A DNA stretch of 64,000 nt from Pseudomonas lalkuanensis (GTDB lineage Bacteria > Pseudomonadota > Gammaproteobacteria > Pseudomonadales > Pseudomonadaceae). The notes beneath the pieces are model-generated. The model saw nothing but the letters and a program-made list of their open reading frames with translations, searched no databases and had not been told where the DNA came from. Below, piece after piece: positions 16,568-25,168 of the stretch (position 1 is the first letter of the stretch; each line of letters opens with the position of its first letter). The position numbers were made by a program, and so were the translations under genes. Location: NCBI RefSeq assembly GCF_008807375.1, contig NZ_CP043311.1, positions 3,452,001 to 3,516,000 of the forward strand, in the 5' to 3' direction.

Positions 16568-17674
16568 CTAGTTGTCGGGCAAGGGCACCACACGCGGCAG
16601 CGGTTCGAACTGGATCGGCAGGGTTGCCGTCCGCCTCAGGCTGCCCTCGACTTGTCCGGACAAATGGATGACACCGGCCATCACCCCCGTCTCCGGATTG
16701 CGCATCAGCTCCAGCCACTCTTCGTCGAAGGCCTGGTTGAGGCTCTTGCGCAAGGTCGCTTCACGGTCATGCCGCCCCTCCTCGTGGAGCATGGCGCCGA
16801 TACCGGTGAAGCCGAGTGACAGCACCGGGCCCGCCACGCGCCCCATGAAGCTGGTGACGACGCTGGCGGCACCGCTGGTGGCCAGCTCCGTTTCCAGTTG
16901 ATCGCTTGTCTCGTGAGTGATGGTGGACAACCCGTCGTCCGTGGCCCAGGCACCAGCGCCATTCGGTGCATTGCGTATCCGGCCCATGAGCGAGGCGTAG
17001 GCAGGCAGTTCTTCCAGCGGATCGGCCTTGAGGACCTGGAACAGCGAGGCGCGCTGGCCCGGCGGCGGTAGCTCGATGGCCGGGATCTTCTGCAAATGCT
17101 GGGCGAACTGATCGGCGGGCACGCCGAAACGCTGGGGTATCACCTGCAAGCGCTCATCCAGCTGCTGGATGTACATCCGCGTGGTCTGCTCCATGATGTC
17201 GTCCGGGTCGAGCTGGCGGGCAACCGGCTTGAGCACCTGGTCGTCATATTCTTCCTGCAGGTAGGCAGCCAGCCGATTCACGGTTTCCTCGCGCTTGCCG
17301 TCGGAACTCAGGCGGTACCAACCCACCTTCATGCTCAACCACTTGCGGGTCCAGAAACTGGAGAACCAGGGAATGAACTCACTTTCGGTGCGCTGGTAGA
17401 CCAGGTCCATCCAGCGTTCCATGGAGTCCTGGGCATAGGTCCTGGCCTGCCCGGTGGCGGCCATGGAGGCGGCGGCTATATCCCGGTCCACCTGCCGCCA
17501 GGTGCTCTGCGGCACCACGACGGGCGCCACGGAGGGGGCCGGCTTCGAAGCACAACCGCCCAGCGTCAGCGAAAGGGAGACGAGCAACACGAACAGGAGC
17601 CGGACCGGCACCTCCCAAAGCCTGCCCGGCAGCCGTTCCACCCGGACTCCGGGAGAACTATCTGCAGCGTTCAT
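16568..17674 (-). CDS. Predicted lipoprotein of unknown function
   Basis: A 368-residue protein that I do not recognise. The start at 17674 has GGAAGAAG ahead of it. A basic and hydrophobic N-terminus (about residues 18-40) leads to a lipobox 'SLTLGGCAS', so the mature protein should be lipid-anchored. Asp is not at +2, so the outer membrane is possible. The rest is helix-rich and polar, with a hydrophobic Gly-rich stretch near residues 278-300 ('SFMGRVAGPVLSLGFTGIGA') that could be a membrane-active or packing segment. It ends with 'RVVPLPDN'. The neighbours are the oxidoreductase operon (same strand, downstream) and a small divergent secreted protein. No function is proposed. Confidence 0.7.
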   Translation of the reverse strand: MNAADSSPGVRVERLPGRLWEVPVRLLFVLLVSLSLTLGGCASKPAPSVAPVVVPQSTWRQVDRDIAAASMAATGQARTYAQDSMERWMDLVYQRTESEFIPWFSSFWTRKWLSMKVGWYRLSSDGKREETVNRLAAYLQEEYDDQVLKPVARQLDPDDIMEQTTRMYIQQLDERLQVIPQRFGVPADQFAQHLQKIPAIELPPPGQRASLFQVLKADPLEELPAYASLMGRIRNAPNGAGAWATDDGLSTITHETSDQLETELATSGAASVVTSFMGRVAGPVLSLGFTGIGAMLHEEGRHDREATLRKSLNQAFDEEWLELMRNPETGVMAGVIHLSGQVEGSLRRTATLPIQFEPLPRVVPLPDN

Positions 17675-17875
17675 AGGGCTTCTTCCACCCCAGGAGCCTT
17701 TCGGCCGGGGTCCATTGAGTATAGGAACCGCCCCACCCCGCCGCCCCTCGATCGGACGTACTGCACGTCTGAGCAAAAACGCCCTCCGCGCTGTCTGAAC
17801 AGTCGCCGGGACGACCACCGCGAAAGCGCGAGTGGCTCCGGCCAACTCCAGACGTATCGGAATCGAGGTAGCGAA

Positions 17876-18202
17876 ATGAAAACAGGCCCGTCAGTGGGTG
17901 TGTTTCTTCTGGTTGCAGCCCTTGCCGGCATCGTGCAGAGCGCGCGGGCCGACCACAGGTGGGACAGGGACGATGCCAGGGTCGAGCAGTATCGCGACGG
18001 CCCTTGCCGGGTGAAGGAAATCACCGATTACGGCTATTACCGCAAAGTCGTCCGCTGCCCCGGCGGGCGCGGCAAGACGTGGCGCCGGGGCGACTGGCAC
18101 CGCGACTACCGCGACGGCCCTTGCCGCATACGCATCGATGCCTCTCGCGAGGTCTTCGACAAGGAAAGGGTCTGCCGCACGCGGGATCGCTACCGCGACT
18201 GA
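17876..18202 (+). CDS. Small secreted cysteine-containing protein
   Basis: A 108-residue protein with a signal peptide (cleaved near 'VQSARA') and GAGGTAGCGAA before the ATG. The mature part is very charged (Arg, Asp) and has an internal duplication: 'YRDGPCRVKEITDYGYYRKVVRC' and 'YRDGPCRIRIDASREVFDKERVC'. Each copy holds two cysteines, so two disulfides in the periplasm are likely. I do not recognise a named family. It is divergent from the lipoprotein gene and convergent with prpD. Confidence 0.7.
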   Translation: MKTGPSVGVFLLVAALAGIVQSARADHRWDRDDARVEQYRDGPCRVKEITDYGYYRKVVRCPGGRGKTWRRGDWHRDYRDGPCRIRIDASREVFDKERVCRTRDRYRD

Positions 18203-18209
18203 TCACGCC

Positions 18210-18230
18210 GGGGCCGGCCGTGCCGGCCCC
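18210..18230. terminator. Hairpin between convergent genes
   Basis: GGGGCCGGC (18210-18218) pairs with GCCGGCCCC (18222-18230) over three bases. It lies in the 31 bases between the convergent secreted-protein and prpD genes, so it can end transcription from both sides. There is no strong T-run, so strength is uncertain. Confidence 0.5.
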
Positions 18231-18233
18231 GCT

Positions 18234-19718
18234 TCAGACCACGAACAGCTCCACGAAACGATCGACGGGCGTTGCCTCCAGGGCTGCCTGGTCCTTGCAC
18301 AGGGCAAGGATCTGCGCACAGCGCTGCGGCGCGAAACGGGTCGCCAGGCTGGACCTGAACTTTTCTTCCAGTAGCGGCATGCCCTCGGCGCGACGACGAC
18401 GGTGGCCGATGGGGTATTCCACTTCCACCTTCTCGGTGCTCCGGCCGTCCTTGTAGAACACTTGCACGGCGTTGGCGATGGAGCGTTTGTCGGGCTCCAG
18501 GTACTCGCGGCTGTAACGCGGGTCTTCCACCACTTCCATGCGCTCGCGCAGGCGGTCGATGATTGGATGGGACTGGTGGAAGCTGTCTTCGTAGTGCTCG
18601 GCCTGCAGGTCACCGAAGGCCAGGGCCACCGCCGTCATGTACTGGAGACAGTGGTCGCGGTCGGCGGCGTTGGCCAGCACGCCCTCCTTGGCAATGATGC
18701 GGATGGCCGACTCCTGGGTGGTGATGACGATGCGGTCGATCTCGGTGATGCGGTTGCGCACCAGCGGATGCAGACGCACCGCCGCCTCGCAAGCCGTCTG
18801 GCCATGGAACTCGGCCGGGAAGCTGACCTTGAACAGGATGTTCTCCATCACATAGCTGCCGAACGCCTGGGGCAGGCGGAAATGCACCTGCTCCGGCGCC
18901 TTGGTCGCCAGGTCCTTGTTGGTGTGGCTGAACAGCACGTCGTAGAACCCCCACTGCGGCGCACTCAACACACCGGGAACACCCATTTCGCCGCGCAGGG
19001 CGATTTCCGCCAGGCGCACGCCGCGACTGGTGGCATCCCCCGCCGCCCAGGACTTGCGCGAACCGGCATTGGGCGCGTGGCGATAGGTGCGCAGGGCCTG
19101 GCCATCCACCAGGGCGTGGGAGATGGCCGAAAGCAACTGGTCGCGGTTCGCGCCCAGCAACCAGGCGCACACGGCGGTGGACGCCAGCTTGACCAGCACC
19201 ACGTGATCCAGGCCGACGCGATTGAAGGAATTTTCCAGGGCCATCACGCCCTGTATCTCGTGGGCCTTGATCATGGCCTCCAGCACCAGGCGCATGGTCA
19301 GCGGCGCTTCGCCTCGGGCCAGGCGCCGCTGGGAGAGATGATCGGCCACGGCAAGGATGCCGCCCAGGTTGTCGGAGGGGTGCGCCCATTCGGCCGCCAG
19401 CCAGGTGTCGTTGAAGTCCAGCCAGCGGATCATCGCGCCCAGGTCCCAGGCGGCCTTCACCGGGTCCATCCGGTAGGACGTACCCGGCACCCGCGAGCCC
19501 TGGGGCACCAGGGTGCCCTCCACCAGCGGGCCGAGCAGCTTGGTGCATTCGGGAAAGCGCAGGGCCAGCATCGCGCAGCCGAGGCTGTCCATCAGGCAAT
19601 TGCGTGCGGTATCCAGCGCCTCAGTGGAAGACGTGCGGTAGTCCAGCACGTAATCGGCTATGGCCTGGATCACCGGATCGTACGGGGGACGCTGGTTCAG
19701 GTCGACGTTGCTGCTCAT
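18234..19718 (-). CDS. prpD: MmgE/PrpD-family dehydratase, 2-methylcitrate dehydratase-like
   Basis: A 494-residue protein that matches Pseudomonas PrpD in length and along its whole N-terminal half: '[20 protein letters not shown]', '[20 protein letters not shown]', '[20 protein letters not shown]' and '[20 protein letters not shown]'. PrpD dehydrates 2-methylcitrate to 2-methylaconitate in the propionate (methylcitrate) cycle. The start at 19718 is fixed by the family N-terminus. None of the usual partners (prpB, prpC, acnD, prpF, prpR) is nearby, so this is either a second copy or a relative used for another hydroxy-tricarboxylate. Confidence 0.88.
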   Translation of the reverse strand: MSSNVDLNQRPPYDPVIQAIADYVLDYRTSSTEALDTARNCLMDSLGCAMLALRFPECTKLLGPLVEGTLVPQGSRVPGTSYRMDPVKAAWDLGAMIRWLDFNDTWLAAEWAHPSDNLGGILAVADHLSQRRLARGEAPLTMRLVLEAMIKAHEIQGVMALENSFNRVGLDHVVLVKLASTAVCAWLLGANRDQLLSAISHALVDGQALRTYRHAPNAGSRKSWAAGDATSRGVRLAEIALRGEMGVPGVLSAPQWGFYDVLFSHTNKDLATKAPEQVHFRLPQAFGSYVMENILFKVSFPAEFHGQTACEAAVRLHPLVRNRITEIDRIVITTQESAIRIIAKEGVLANAADRDHCLQYMTAVALAFGDLQAEHYEDSFHQSHPIIDRLRERMEVVEDPRYSREYLEPDKRSIANAVQVFYKDGRSTEKVEVEYPIGHRRRRAEGMPLLEEKFRSSLATRFAPQRCAQILALCKDQAALEATPVDRFVELFVV

Positions 19719-19861
19719 GGCCAAGCCTCTCGATATGACGAGTGGACTGAGCCTAGCAAACACCATCAGCCAGGCGGCCGGGACCGAAAGCGACCGACGG
19801 CCAGGGCGCCGCACACGTCGCTGTGCTGGGATTGGATAAGGTCACAGCCGGAGGGCCTGCC

Positions 19862-20005
19862 ATGAACGCCGACCCCAACGTCCGCACCCCTGCCCCCAGG
19901 CCGCCGGGGCCCAGCCAGCCGCCGGAGCAGGTACCGGCGGCGGACGTGAAACGCATCAGCGACAAGGCACCGAGCAAGGACAAGAAGCCGGATGATTGGG
20001 AGTGA
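19862..20005 (+). CDS. Short proline- and lysine-rich protein
   Basis: A 47-codon frame with a very good Shine-Dalgarno (GGAGG, 7 bases before ATG). The product is Pro-rich in the first half and ends 'APSKDKKPDDWE'. No signal peptide or membrane segment is seen; it looks disordered. It is divergent from prpD. No family is recognised, but the ribosome-binding site and clean composition argue that it is a real gene. Confidence 0.5.
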   Translation: MNADPNVRTPAPRPPGPSQPPEQVPAADVKRISDKAPSKDKKPDDWE

Positions 20006-20043
20006 ACTGCCCTGTGAGGGTGACTTCATTCGCCTCACCTAAA

Positions 20044-20145
20044 CCCTCTCCCGCACGCGGGAGAGGGGGCGGTCCGTGCCAACCTTCATCCCCGGCACAA
20101 CCCTGTGGGAGCGAATTCATTCGCCATTGGAATCGCCCCCACAGG
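20044..20145. repeat. Inverted repeats and REP downstream of fecA
   Basis: CCCTCTCCCGC (20044-20054) and GCGGGAGAGGG (20057-20067) form a perfect 11-bp stem. At 20102-20145 a REP unit (GCGAATTCATTCGCC core) is enclosed by longer arms CCTGTGGGAGCGA and TCGCCCCCACAGG. The two hairpins lie between the short plus-strand gene and the fecA stop and probably also act as the fecA terminator. Confidence 0.6.
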
Positions 20146-20154
20146 CTGAGCGCA

Positions 20155-22605
20155 TCAGAAGCCCACGCTGGCCTGCACGAACCAGGTGCGCGGCTGGCCG
20201 ACGTAGATCCCCGCGTTGTTGTCGCTGGAGCGGGTGAAGTACTGCTTGTCGAAGATGTTCTTCACACCCACGCCCACCTTCAGGTTGGACAACTGCTCGC
20301 CGAAGTCATAGGCACCGCGCAGGTTCCAGGTCACGTAGCCGGGAATGTCGCCGAACTGGCCGTCGGCAGTCGGTTCGGTGATGTAGTCGCCGGTGAAGTT
20401 GCCGTTGGAGTCGATGCCGGTACCCGGCGCGCGCTGGCCGGACTGGGCGTAGCCGTCGAAGTTGTAGGTCCAGCGATCCACCTGGTAGCGCAAGCCGACG
20501 TTGGCCACATGGCGCGAATAGAACGGCAGGTCGCGGGTCTTGAAGCCCGGGATGTCGCCTTCATAGGTCGCGCGGGTGAAGGTGTAGGTGCCGGTCAGGC
20601 TCAGGCCGGAGAGCAGTTCGTCCAGGTTGTAGTAGCCGGACAGTTCCAGGCCCTGGTGCTTGGTGGCGCCCAGGTTGGTCCAGCCCACATCGTTGCTGAT
20701 GAATTGCAGCTCGTGGTCGAAGTCGATGTAGAACAGCGTCGCTTCGCCGCCCCAGGTCTGGCTGTTGTAGCGCGTACCCAGTTCGTAGGTCTTGGCCTTC
20801 TCCGGCTCCAGGCCGTTGGCCGCGTTGTCGCCCACCCCGCCCTGGCCGAGCTGGAAGTACTGCAGGCTGCCGAACGAGGTCTCGTAGTTGGCGAACAGCT
20901 TCCAGGCATCCGAGAGGTGGTACATCACGCTGAGGGCCGGCAGCGGCTCGTTGTAGTCCTTTGTGCGGTTCTTCTCCTGCACCGGCTTGCCGTTGGTGCC
21001 GATCACCGGTCGCTCATGCCAGTCGGTGTTGATGCTCTCGAAGCGCACCCCCGGAGTGACGGTCCATTTGCCTACGTCGATCTTGTCGTCGATGTAGAAG
21101 GCGTTGGCCTCGGTGCCGCCGGTGCGGTCCTGGAACACATGGCCGTCCGCCGACGGGCCGGGAGTCGGCGTCGGGACGTTCTTCACCAGGGCCAGGCGGC
21201 TGCTTTCCTCATGCATGGCCTCTTTCAGGTAGCGGTAGCCGACGCCCACCTCGTGGGTGCTGTCACCGGCGAAGAAGATGCGCGAGACGCGCGGCTCGAT
21301 TCCGTAGGTGTAGTAGCTGCGCGGATAGGAATTGAGGAACTTCTGGTCGCGGCTGGCGATGTGGCTGCCCCGGAAGCTGTCGCTGTAGTAGGTCAGCACT
21401 TCCACCTGGGTGACGTCGTCCACCTGGCGCAGGTACTTCAACGAAACGTCCTTGCGGCGGCCGCTGAAGTTGTCCCAATCGCGGTCGGACTGGAAGGGAT
21501 TGTCGTCGTACTGCGCCTGGGTGAGGCCGCCCGGCATATCGGCGGAAGCGTCGTAGTAGTGGAAGTTCAGCGACAAATCGTCCTGCTCGGTGGGTGCCCA
21601 GTGGGTCTTGAGCATCACGTCGTCGATGTCGTTGTCGTTGTTGCCATCGCGGTAGCCGTCGCCGTTGACGCCCGAATAGAGCAGCGCGGCGCCGATGCCG
21701 TTATCCGCGGTACCGCCGAGGAAAGCGCTGTTCAGGTACTTCCAGCCGCCGTGGGCGGTGTCTTCCAGGGTGGTGGAGACATCGCCGGAGAATTTCTCCG
21801 GGATGGCGCGGGTGACGAAGTTGATCACGCCACCGACGTTCTGCGGGCCGTAGCGCACGGAGCCGGCGCCACGCACCACGTCGATGCTGTCGAGATTGCC
21901 GATGGAGATGGGCGCCATGGACAGCTGCGGCTGGCCATAGGGAGCGAAGGCGGCGGGTACGCCGTCGATCAGCACGGTGGAACGGGGCGAGAGGCGCGAC
22001 GTCAGGCCACGCACGCCGAAGTTCAGGGCGATGTCACTGCCGCCGGTGCCGTTGGATTCCTGCACCTGCACGCCGGGCACGCTACGCAGGGCATCGCGCA
22101 CGTTCATCGCGCCCTTCTCGATCATCGCCTCGCGGCGCACCACGGTGCGGGCGCCGGGGTGGTTCTGCACCACGGCATCTTCGGCGGTACCCAGCCAGTC
22201 GCCGACCACGGTGATGCTGGAAGCCGGCAGCTCCATGGCGGATGCACCCTCATCGCCGGAAACGCGACGCAGTACGGCGGTGCCGTCCGCCAGGTCGAAG
22301 GTCAGGCCGCTGCCCTGCAGCAACGTGGAGAGGACTTCTTCCGGCAGCAGGTTGCCATCCACCGCCGGTGCCTGCTTGCCGGCCACCAGGTCAGGACTGA
22401 AGAAGAGTTGCAGCGAGGTCTGCTGGCCCAGTTGGCCAAGGGCGCTGGCCAGGGACTGCGCCGGAATGTGCACTTCCTTGCGTTCGGAGGCCTCGGCGCC
22501 GAGGCTGGCCACCGCCAGGGCGACGGCCAGGCTCAGGGGCAGCCAGCGCTGGGTCTTGCGGGAAGAGGCTGCGGATACCGCTTGTTGCTGTATTTCGTTG
22601 TTCAC
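20155..22605 (-). CDS. fecA: TonB-dependent ferric citrate-type receptor
   Basis: An 816-residue outer-membrane receptor. After the signal peptide comes an N-terminal signalling (STN) domain (about residues 40-110), then the plug with 'ITVVGDWLGTAEDAVVQNHP' and 'HPGARTVVRREAMIEKGA', then a 22-strand barrel ending 'QPRTWFVQASVGF'. These blocks align closely with E. coli FecA (for example the shared 'TVVGDWLG', 'YGQPQLS' and 'VRYGPQ' segments), so a ferric citrate or similar chelate is the likely ligand. The STN domain passes the ligand signal to FecR encoded upstream. The start is set at GTG 22605, with AGGA nine bases before; an ATG at 22638 is possible but lacks a good Shine-Dalgarno. Confidence 0.88.
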   Translation of the reverse strand: MNNEIQQQAVSAASSRKTQRWLPLSLAVALAVASLGAEASERKEVHIPAQSLASALGQLGQQTSLQLFFSPDLVAGKQAPAVDGNLLPEEVLSTLLQGSGLTFDLADGTAVLRRVSGDEGASAMELPASSITVVGDWLGTAEDAVVQNHPGARTVVRREAMIEKGAMNVRDALRSVPGVQVQESNGTGGSDIALNFGVRGLTSRLSPRSTVLIDGVPAAFAPYGQPQLSMAPISIGNLDSIDVVRGAGSVRYGPQNVGGVINFVTRAIPEKFSGDVSTTLEDTAHGGWKYLNSAFLGGTADNGIGAALLYSGVNGDGYRDGNNDNDIDDVMLKTHWAPTEQDDLSLNFHYYDASADMPGGLTQAQYDDNPFQSDRDWDNFSGRRKDVSLKYLRQVDDVTQVEVLTYYSDSFRGSHIASRDQKFLNSYPRSYYTYGIEPRVSRIFFAGDSTHEVGVGYRYLKEAMHEESSRLALVKNVPTPTPGPSADGHVFQDRTGGTEANAFYIDDKIDVGKWTVTPGVRFESINTDWHERPVIGTNGKPVQEKNRTKDYNEPLPALSVMYHLSDAWKLFANYETSFGSLQYFQLGQGGVGDNAANGLEPEKAKTYELGTRYNSQTWGGEATLFYIDFDHELQFISNDVGWTNLGATKHQGLELSGYYNLDELLSGLSLTGTYTFTRATYEGDIPGFKTRDLPFYSRHVANVGLRYQVDRWTYNFDGYAQSGQRAPGTGIDSNGNFTGDYITEPTADGQFGDIPGYVTWNLRGAYDFGEQLSNLKVGVGVKNIFDKQYFTRSSDNNAGIYVGQPRTWFVQASVGF

Positions 22606-22693
22606 GTTCGTTCGGTCCTGAAAGAAAGCCCCAGCCATGCGCCGGGCGTGAAGAGTCGGACAGGAAGACGAACGAGCTGAAAAAAACCTGAAT

Positions 22694-23659
22694 CTAAAAC
22701 GGAATAATTTCGTTTGAGCCGTCAGGAAGGGTCCTGACCTTGACCGGCAGGATGCGCGGCAAGGCCACCAACAGCGCGTTGGTGTCATCGGCGCGAAACA
22801 CGCTGGAGAAGCGCAAGCCCGCTACTTCCGGGGCAACGCGCAGGGTTTTTTCGCGGTAACGGGACACTTGCTCCGCCACCTCGGCCAGGGGTACGTCATT
22901 GAAGACCAGCTTGCCCTGGCGCCAGGCGGTGATGGCGGCGATGTCGATGCGCTGCACCGGACCGACGGCGCCATCGGCCGCAACGCGCACGCCGTCACCG
23001 GCCAGCAACGGCCGACTGGCCTCCGCGCCCTGCCCGCCAGCGACCAGCACCCGTCCCGACTCCACGGCCACGCGCACATCTTGCTCGCCGTGGCGCACGT
23101 TGAAGCGGGTGCCAGTGACGGTCACGCGGCCGGCGCCGGCTTCCACCACGAAGGGTCGCGCCTCGTCCGGCGTCACGCTGAACAGCGCTTCGCCGGCCTC
23201 CAGCCGTACCAGGCGGCGGTTCGCGGAATAGACGATCGTGACACGGGTACGGCCATTGAGATCGAGAGTCGAGCCGTCAGCCAGGGTGACCTGGCGGCGT
23301 TCGCCGAGCGCGGTCACATAGCTTTCGCCCCGCAGCGAGAAGGGGTCGAACAGGTAGGTCACGCCACCCGCCAGCACCACGCTGGCCGCTGCAGCCAGCA
23401 CGCCCTGCAGGAAGCGACGACGCGACGGTACCGGCATGGGCCGGACCTCAGCACTGCACAGTTCACGCAGGCGCTGCTCCGGAATCAGGTCGGCGGCGCT
23501 CCAGAGGCGTTCGAGCAACTGGTATTCGGTCCGGTGCGACGCATCCGCCGCCAGCCAGGCTTCGAAAGCGCGACGGTCCTCGTCGCCCTGCCCGGGGTCA
23601 CGATTGCGGCTGAACCAGTAGGCGGCTTCGTCTCGCGCGCGGCAGTCGGCATTCGTCAT
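22694..23659 (-). CDS. fecR: FecR-family anti-sigma/signal transducer
   Basis: A 321-residue protein with the cytoplasmic FecR N-terminal domain (DUF4880; 'EAAYWFSRNRD' and 'FEAWLAADASHRTEYQLLERLW'), one membrane helix (about residues 84-103), the periplasmic FecR domain ('YVTALGERRQVTLADGSTLDLN') and a C-terminal domain that contacts FecA's STN domain. The segment before the helix is 'SRRRFLQGVLAAAAS', a twin-arginine (Tat) signal pattern at residues 79-85, and Tat export has been described for some FecR proteins. It relays receptor occupancy to FecI. The ATG overlaps the stop of a 29-codon ORF that bridges it to fecI. Confidence 0.9.
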   Translation of the reverse strand: MTNADCRARDEAAYWFSRNRDPGQGDEDRRAFEAWLAADASHRTEYQLLERLWSAADLIPEQRLRELCSAEVRPMPVPSRRRFLQGVLAAAASVVLAGGVTYLFDPFSLRGESYVTALGERRQVTLADGSTLDLNGRTRVTIVYSANRRLVRLEAGEALFSVTPDEARPFVVEAGAGRVTVTGTRFNVRHGEQDVRVAVESGRVLVAGGQGAEASRPLLAGDGVRVAADGAVGPVQRIDIAAITAWRQGKLVFNDVPLAEVAEQVSRYREKTLRVAPEVAGLRFSSVFRADDTNALLVALPRILPVKVRTLPDGSNEIIPF

Positions 23660-23745
23660 CGGTTGGCCATCCAGGTGGCGGGAATCAGGCTGCGGTCGTT
23701 GTCCATGTCTCGGGTCTTGCTGCCCTGTGTGCGCTGTCGGCTCAT
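23656..23745 (-). CDS. 29-codon ORF bridging fecI and fecR
   Basis: An open frame MSRQRTQGSKTRDMDNDRSL... of 29 codons. Its ATG overlaps the fecI stop in an ATGA (23742-23745), and its own TGA overlaps the fecR ATG in a second ATGA (23656-23659). Translation of fecI, this ORF and fecR could therefore be coupled through two reinitiation steps. The peptide is polar and unrecognised. It may be functional as a peptide or only as a ribosome bridge. Confidence 0.45.
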   Translation of the reverse strand: MSRQRTQGSKTRDMDNDRSLIPATWMANR

Positions 23746-24233
23746 GTGGCGCTCAGGTCCAGGCGCTCACGCAGATGGCGGAGGGTGCGGATCATATACC
23801 GCTCCACCATGTTCCTGGATAACCCCAGGCGCTCGGCGATCTCCGCCTGGCTCTGCCCTTCCAGCTTCTGCCAGATGAACACCTGGCGGCAGTTCAGCGG
23901 CAGCTCCGCCAGGGCTTTCTCGATCGAGTCGGCCAACTGGACGGCATGCATGTAGGACTCGGGGTCGTTCCTCGACTCCTCGCCCGACTCGGCCAAGTCC
24001 AGCTCGATCTGGGCACGGCGCTCCTCGCGGCGGAAGTGGTCGACAGCGATGTTCCGGGTGGTCTGGTGCAGGTAGGCGCGCGGTTGCTGGACATTGTCCT
24101 GGTCGGCTTCCAGGACCCGGACGAAGGCGTCGTGGGCCAGATCCTCGGCGCGATGGCGGTTCCTCAGCCGGCGCGTCCACGTGCCGATGAGTTCTTCATA
24201 GTGCTCGAAGAAGCCATGATTGCGCTGAGGCAT
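23742..24233 (-). CDS. fecI: FecI-type ECF sigma factor
   Basis: A 163-residue sigma factor with region 2 ('AEDLAHDAFVRVL', then 'PRAYLHQTTRNIAVDHFRR') and region 4 ('LPLNCRQVFIWQKLEGQSQAEIAERLGLSRNMVERYM'). This is the short FecI/PvdS iron-starvation type. It directs RNA polymerase to the fecA promoter when FecR signals. First gene of fecI-fecR-fecA. An AATGATAAT-containing Fur-box-like site lies 38 bases before the start, so iron repression is expected. Confidence 0.92.
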   Translation of the reverse strand: MPQRNHGFFEHYEELIGTWTRRLRNRHRAEDLAHDAFVRVLEADQDNVQQPRAYLHQTTRNIAVDHFRREERRAQIELDLAESGEESRNDPESYMHAVQLADSIEKALAELPLNCRQVFIWQKLEGQSQAEIAERLGLSRNMVERYMIRTLRHLRERLDLSAT

Positions 24234-24264
24234 CTGAGGAGGTAGGAAGGGTCGGAAATCGAAA

Positions 24265-24290
24265 GTCGCGAATGATAATAGGTTGCAAGT
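24265..24290 (-). promoter_or_regulatory. Fur-box-like site upstream of fecI
   Basis: The sequence GTCGCGAATGATAATAGGTT contains AATGATAAT (24271-24279), the core of the Fur consensus GATAATGATAATCATTATC. It lies 32-57 bases before the fecI start codon, where Fur repression of an iron-starvation sigma factor is usual. The right half of the consensus is weak. Confidence 0.6.
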
Positions 24291-24426
24291 ATTCCCGCAA
24301 TTTCCGCTCAGCCTCCGGGTTTGGCCATCCGACGAAAGCCTCTTTCCAGGTCATATGGAGACTTGGCACCTTTTTTCGGTATCTTCTCCGACCGTCGCCA
24401 ACCCTCCTCCGGAAAGAGCCTGCTCC

Positions 24427-24990
24427 ATGAGCCGTACCGCATTCCAGGCTGCCGTCTTCTGCATCGCCTCCCTCTGCTCGGCCGCTACCTTCGCCAAGGT
24501 GGAAGTCCAGCCCGTGCAGCACAGCAAGGCAGGCCGGATTCTCGCCGTGCAGATTTCCGAAGACATCGCCCCCGGCGATTACGAAGCCCTGATGAAGGGC
24601 CTGCGCGCCAACCCGGGCAAGTTCGATCGCAAGCTGGCCCTGCTGGACAACATCGGCGGCAGCGTCACCGAGGCCATCCGCATGGGCCGCCTGCTGCGGG
24701 AAACCGGCTTCGACGTGATGGTGCCCTCCGAAGGCGTGTGCCAGGGAAGCTGCATCTACCTGCTGGCCGCCGGCCGCAACAAGACCGTGCGCGGCTACGT
24801 GGGCCTGCACCGCCCCTACTTCCCCCACGGCGACTCCGCCCTTGCCGCCGCCGGCAGCGGCTACAGCCCTACCGCCTACCTCAAGGACATGAACGTCCCC
24901 CTGAGCCTGCTGGACGACATGAACGGCATCGAACCGACGCGCATGCGGGTGCTGACGAAGGATGAGCTGGCGAAATATCGGCTGAACTGA
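24427..24990 (+). CDS. Periplasmic ClpP/crotonase-fold protein (COG3904-like)
   Basis: A 187-residue protein with a signal peptide (cleaved near 'CSAATFA'). The core resembles ClpP-fold periplasmic proteins: 'LLDNIGGSVTEAIRMGRLLR' (like the 'PGGSV' oxyanion strand), 'MVPSEGVCQGSCIYLLAAGR' (the nucleophile turn, with a Ser between two cysteines) and 'YVGLHRPYF' (the His region). Whether a full catalytic triad is present is uncertain. The two cysteines flanking the Ser could form a disulfide. It is divergent from fecI and may share the Fur-box region. I give no specific substrate. Confidence 0.7.
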   Translation: MSRTAFQAAVFCIASLCSAATFAKVEVQPVQHSKAGRILAVQISEDIAPGDYEALMKGLRANPGKFDRKLALLDNIGGSVTEAIRMGRLLRETGFDVMVPSEGVCQGSCIYLLAAGRNKTVRGYVGLHRPYFPHGDSALAAAGSGYSPTAYLKDMNVPLSLLDDMNGIEPTRMRVLTKDELAKYRLN

Positions 24991-25168
24991 CCAAGCCTGC
25001 TCCACCGCGGCGTTCAGGGTGGAAGACGCTCTATTCATCCACCATCGGGGTCGAGCCAGGCCTGGGTCGGTAGAAGGCTGCAGGACGAATCGGCCGGCGT
25101 TCAGCGAGCTTGCGGTATCCATGCGAACAGGACTGATGGGTATCGCAAGCTCCACCCAGCCTGCGGCT

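Noticed and set aside
19996..22680. 894-codon plus-strand frame
   Set aside because: Antisense to fecA. The minus strand aligns with FecA along its whole length.
24991..25168. Short open frames and inverse matches after the ClpP-fold gene
   Set aside because: No ribosome-binding site, no clear stem with a T-run and no family match.
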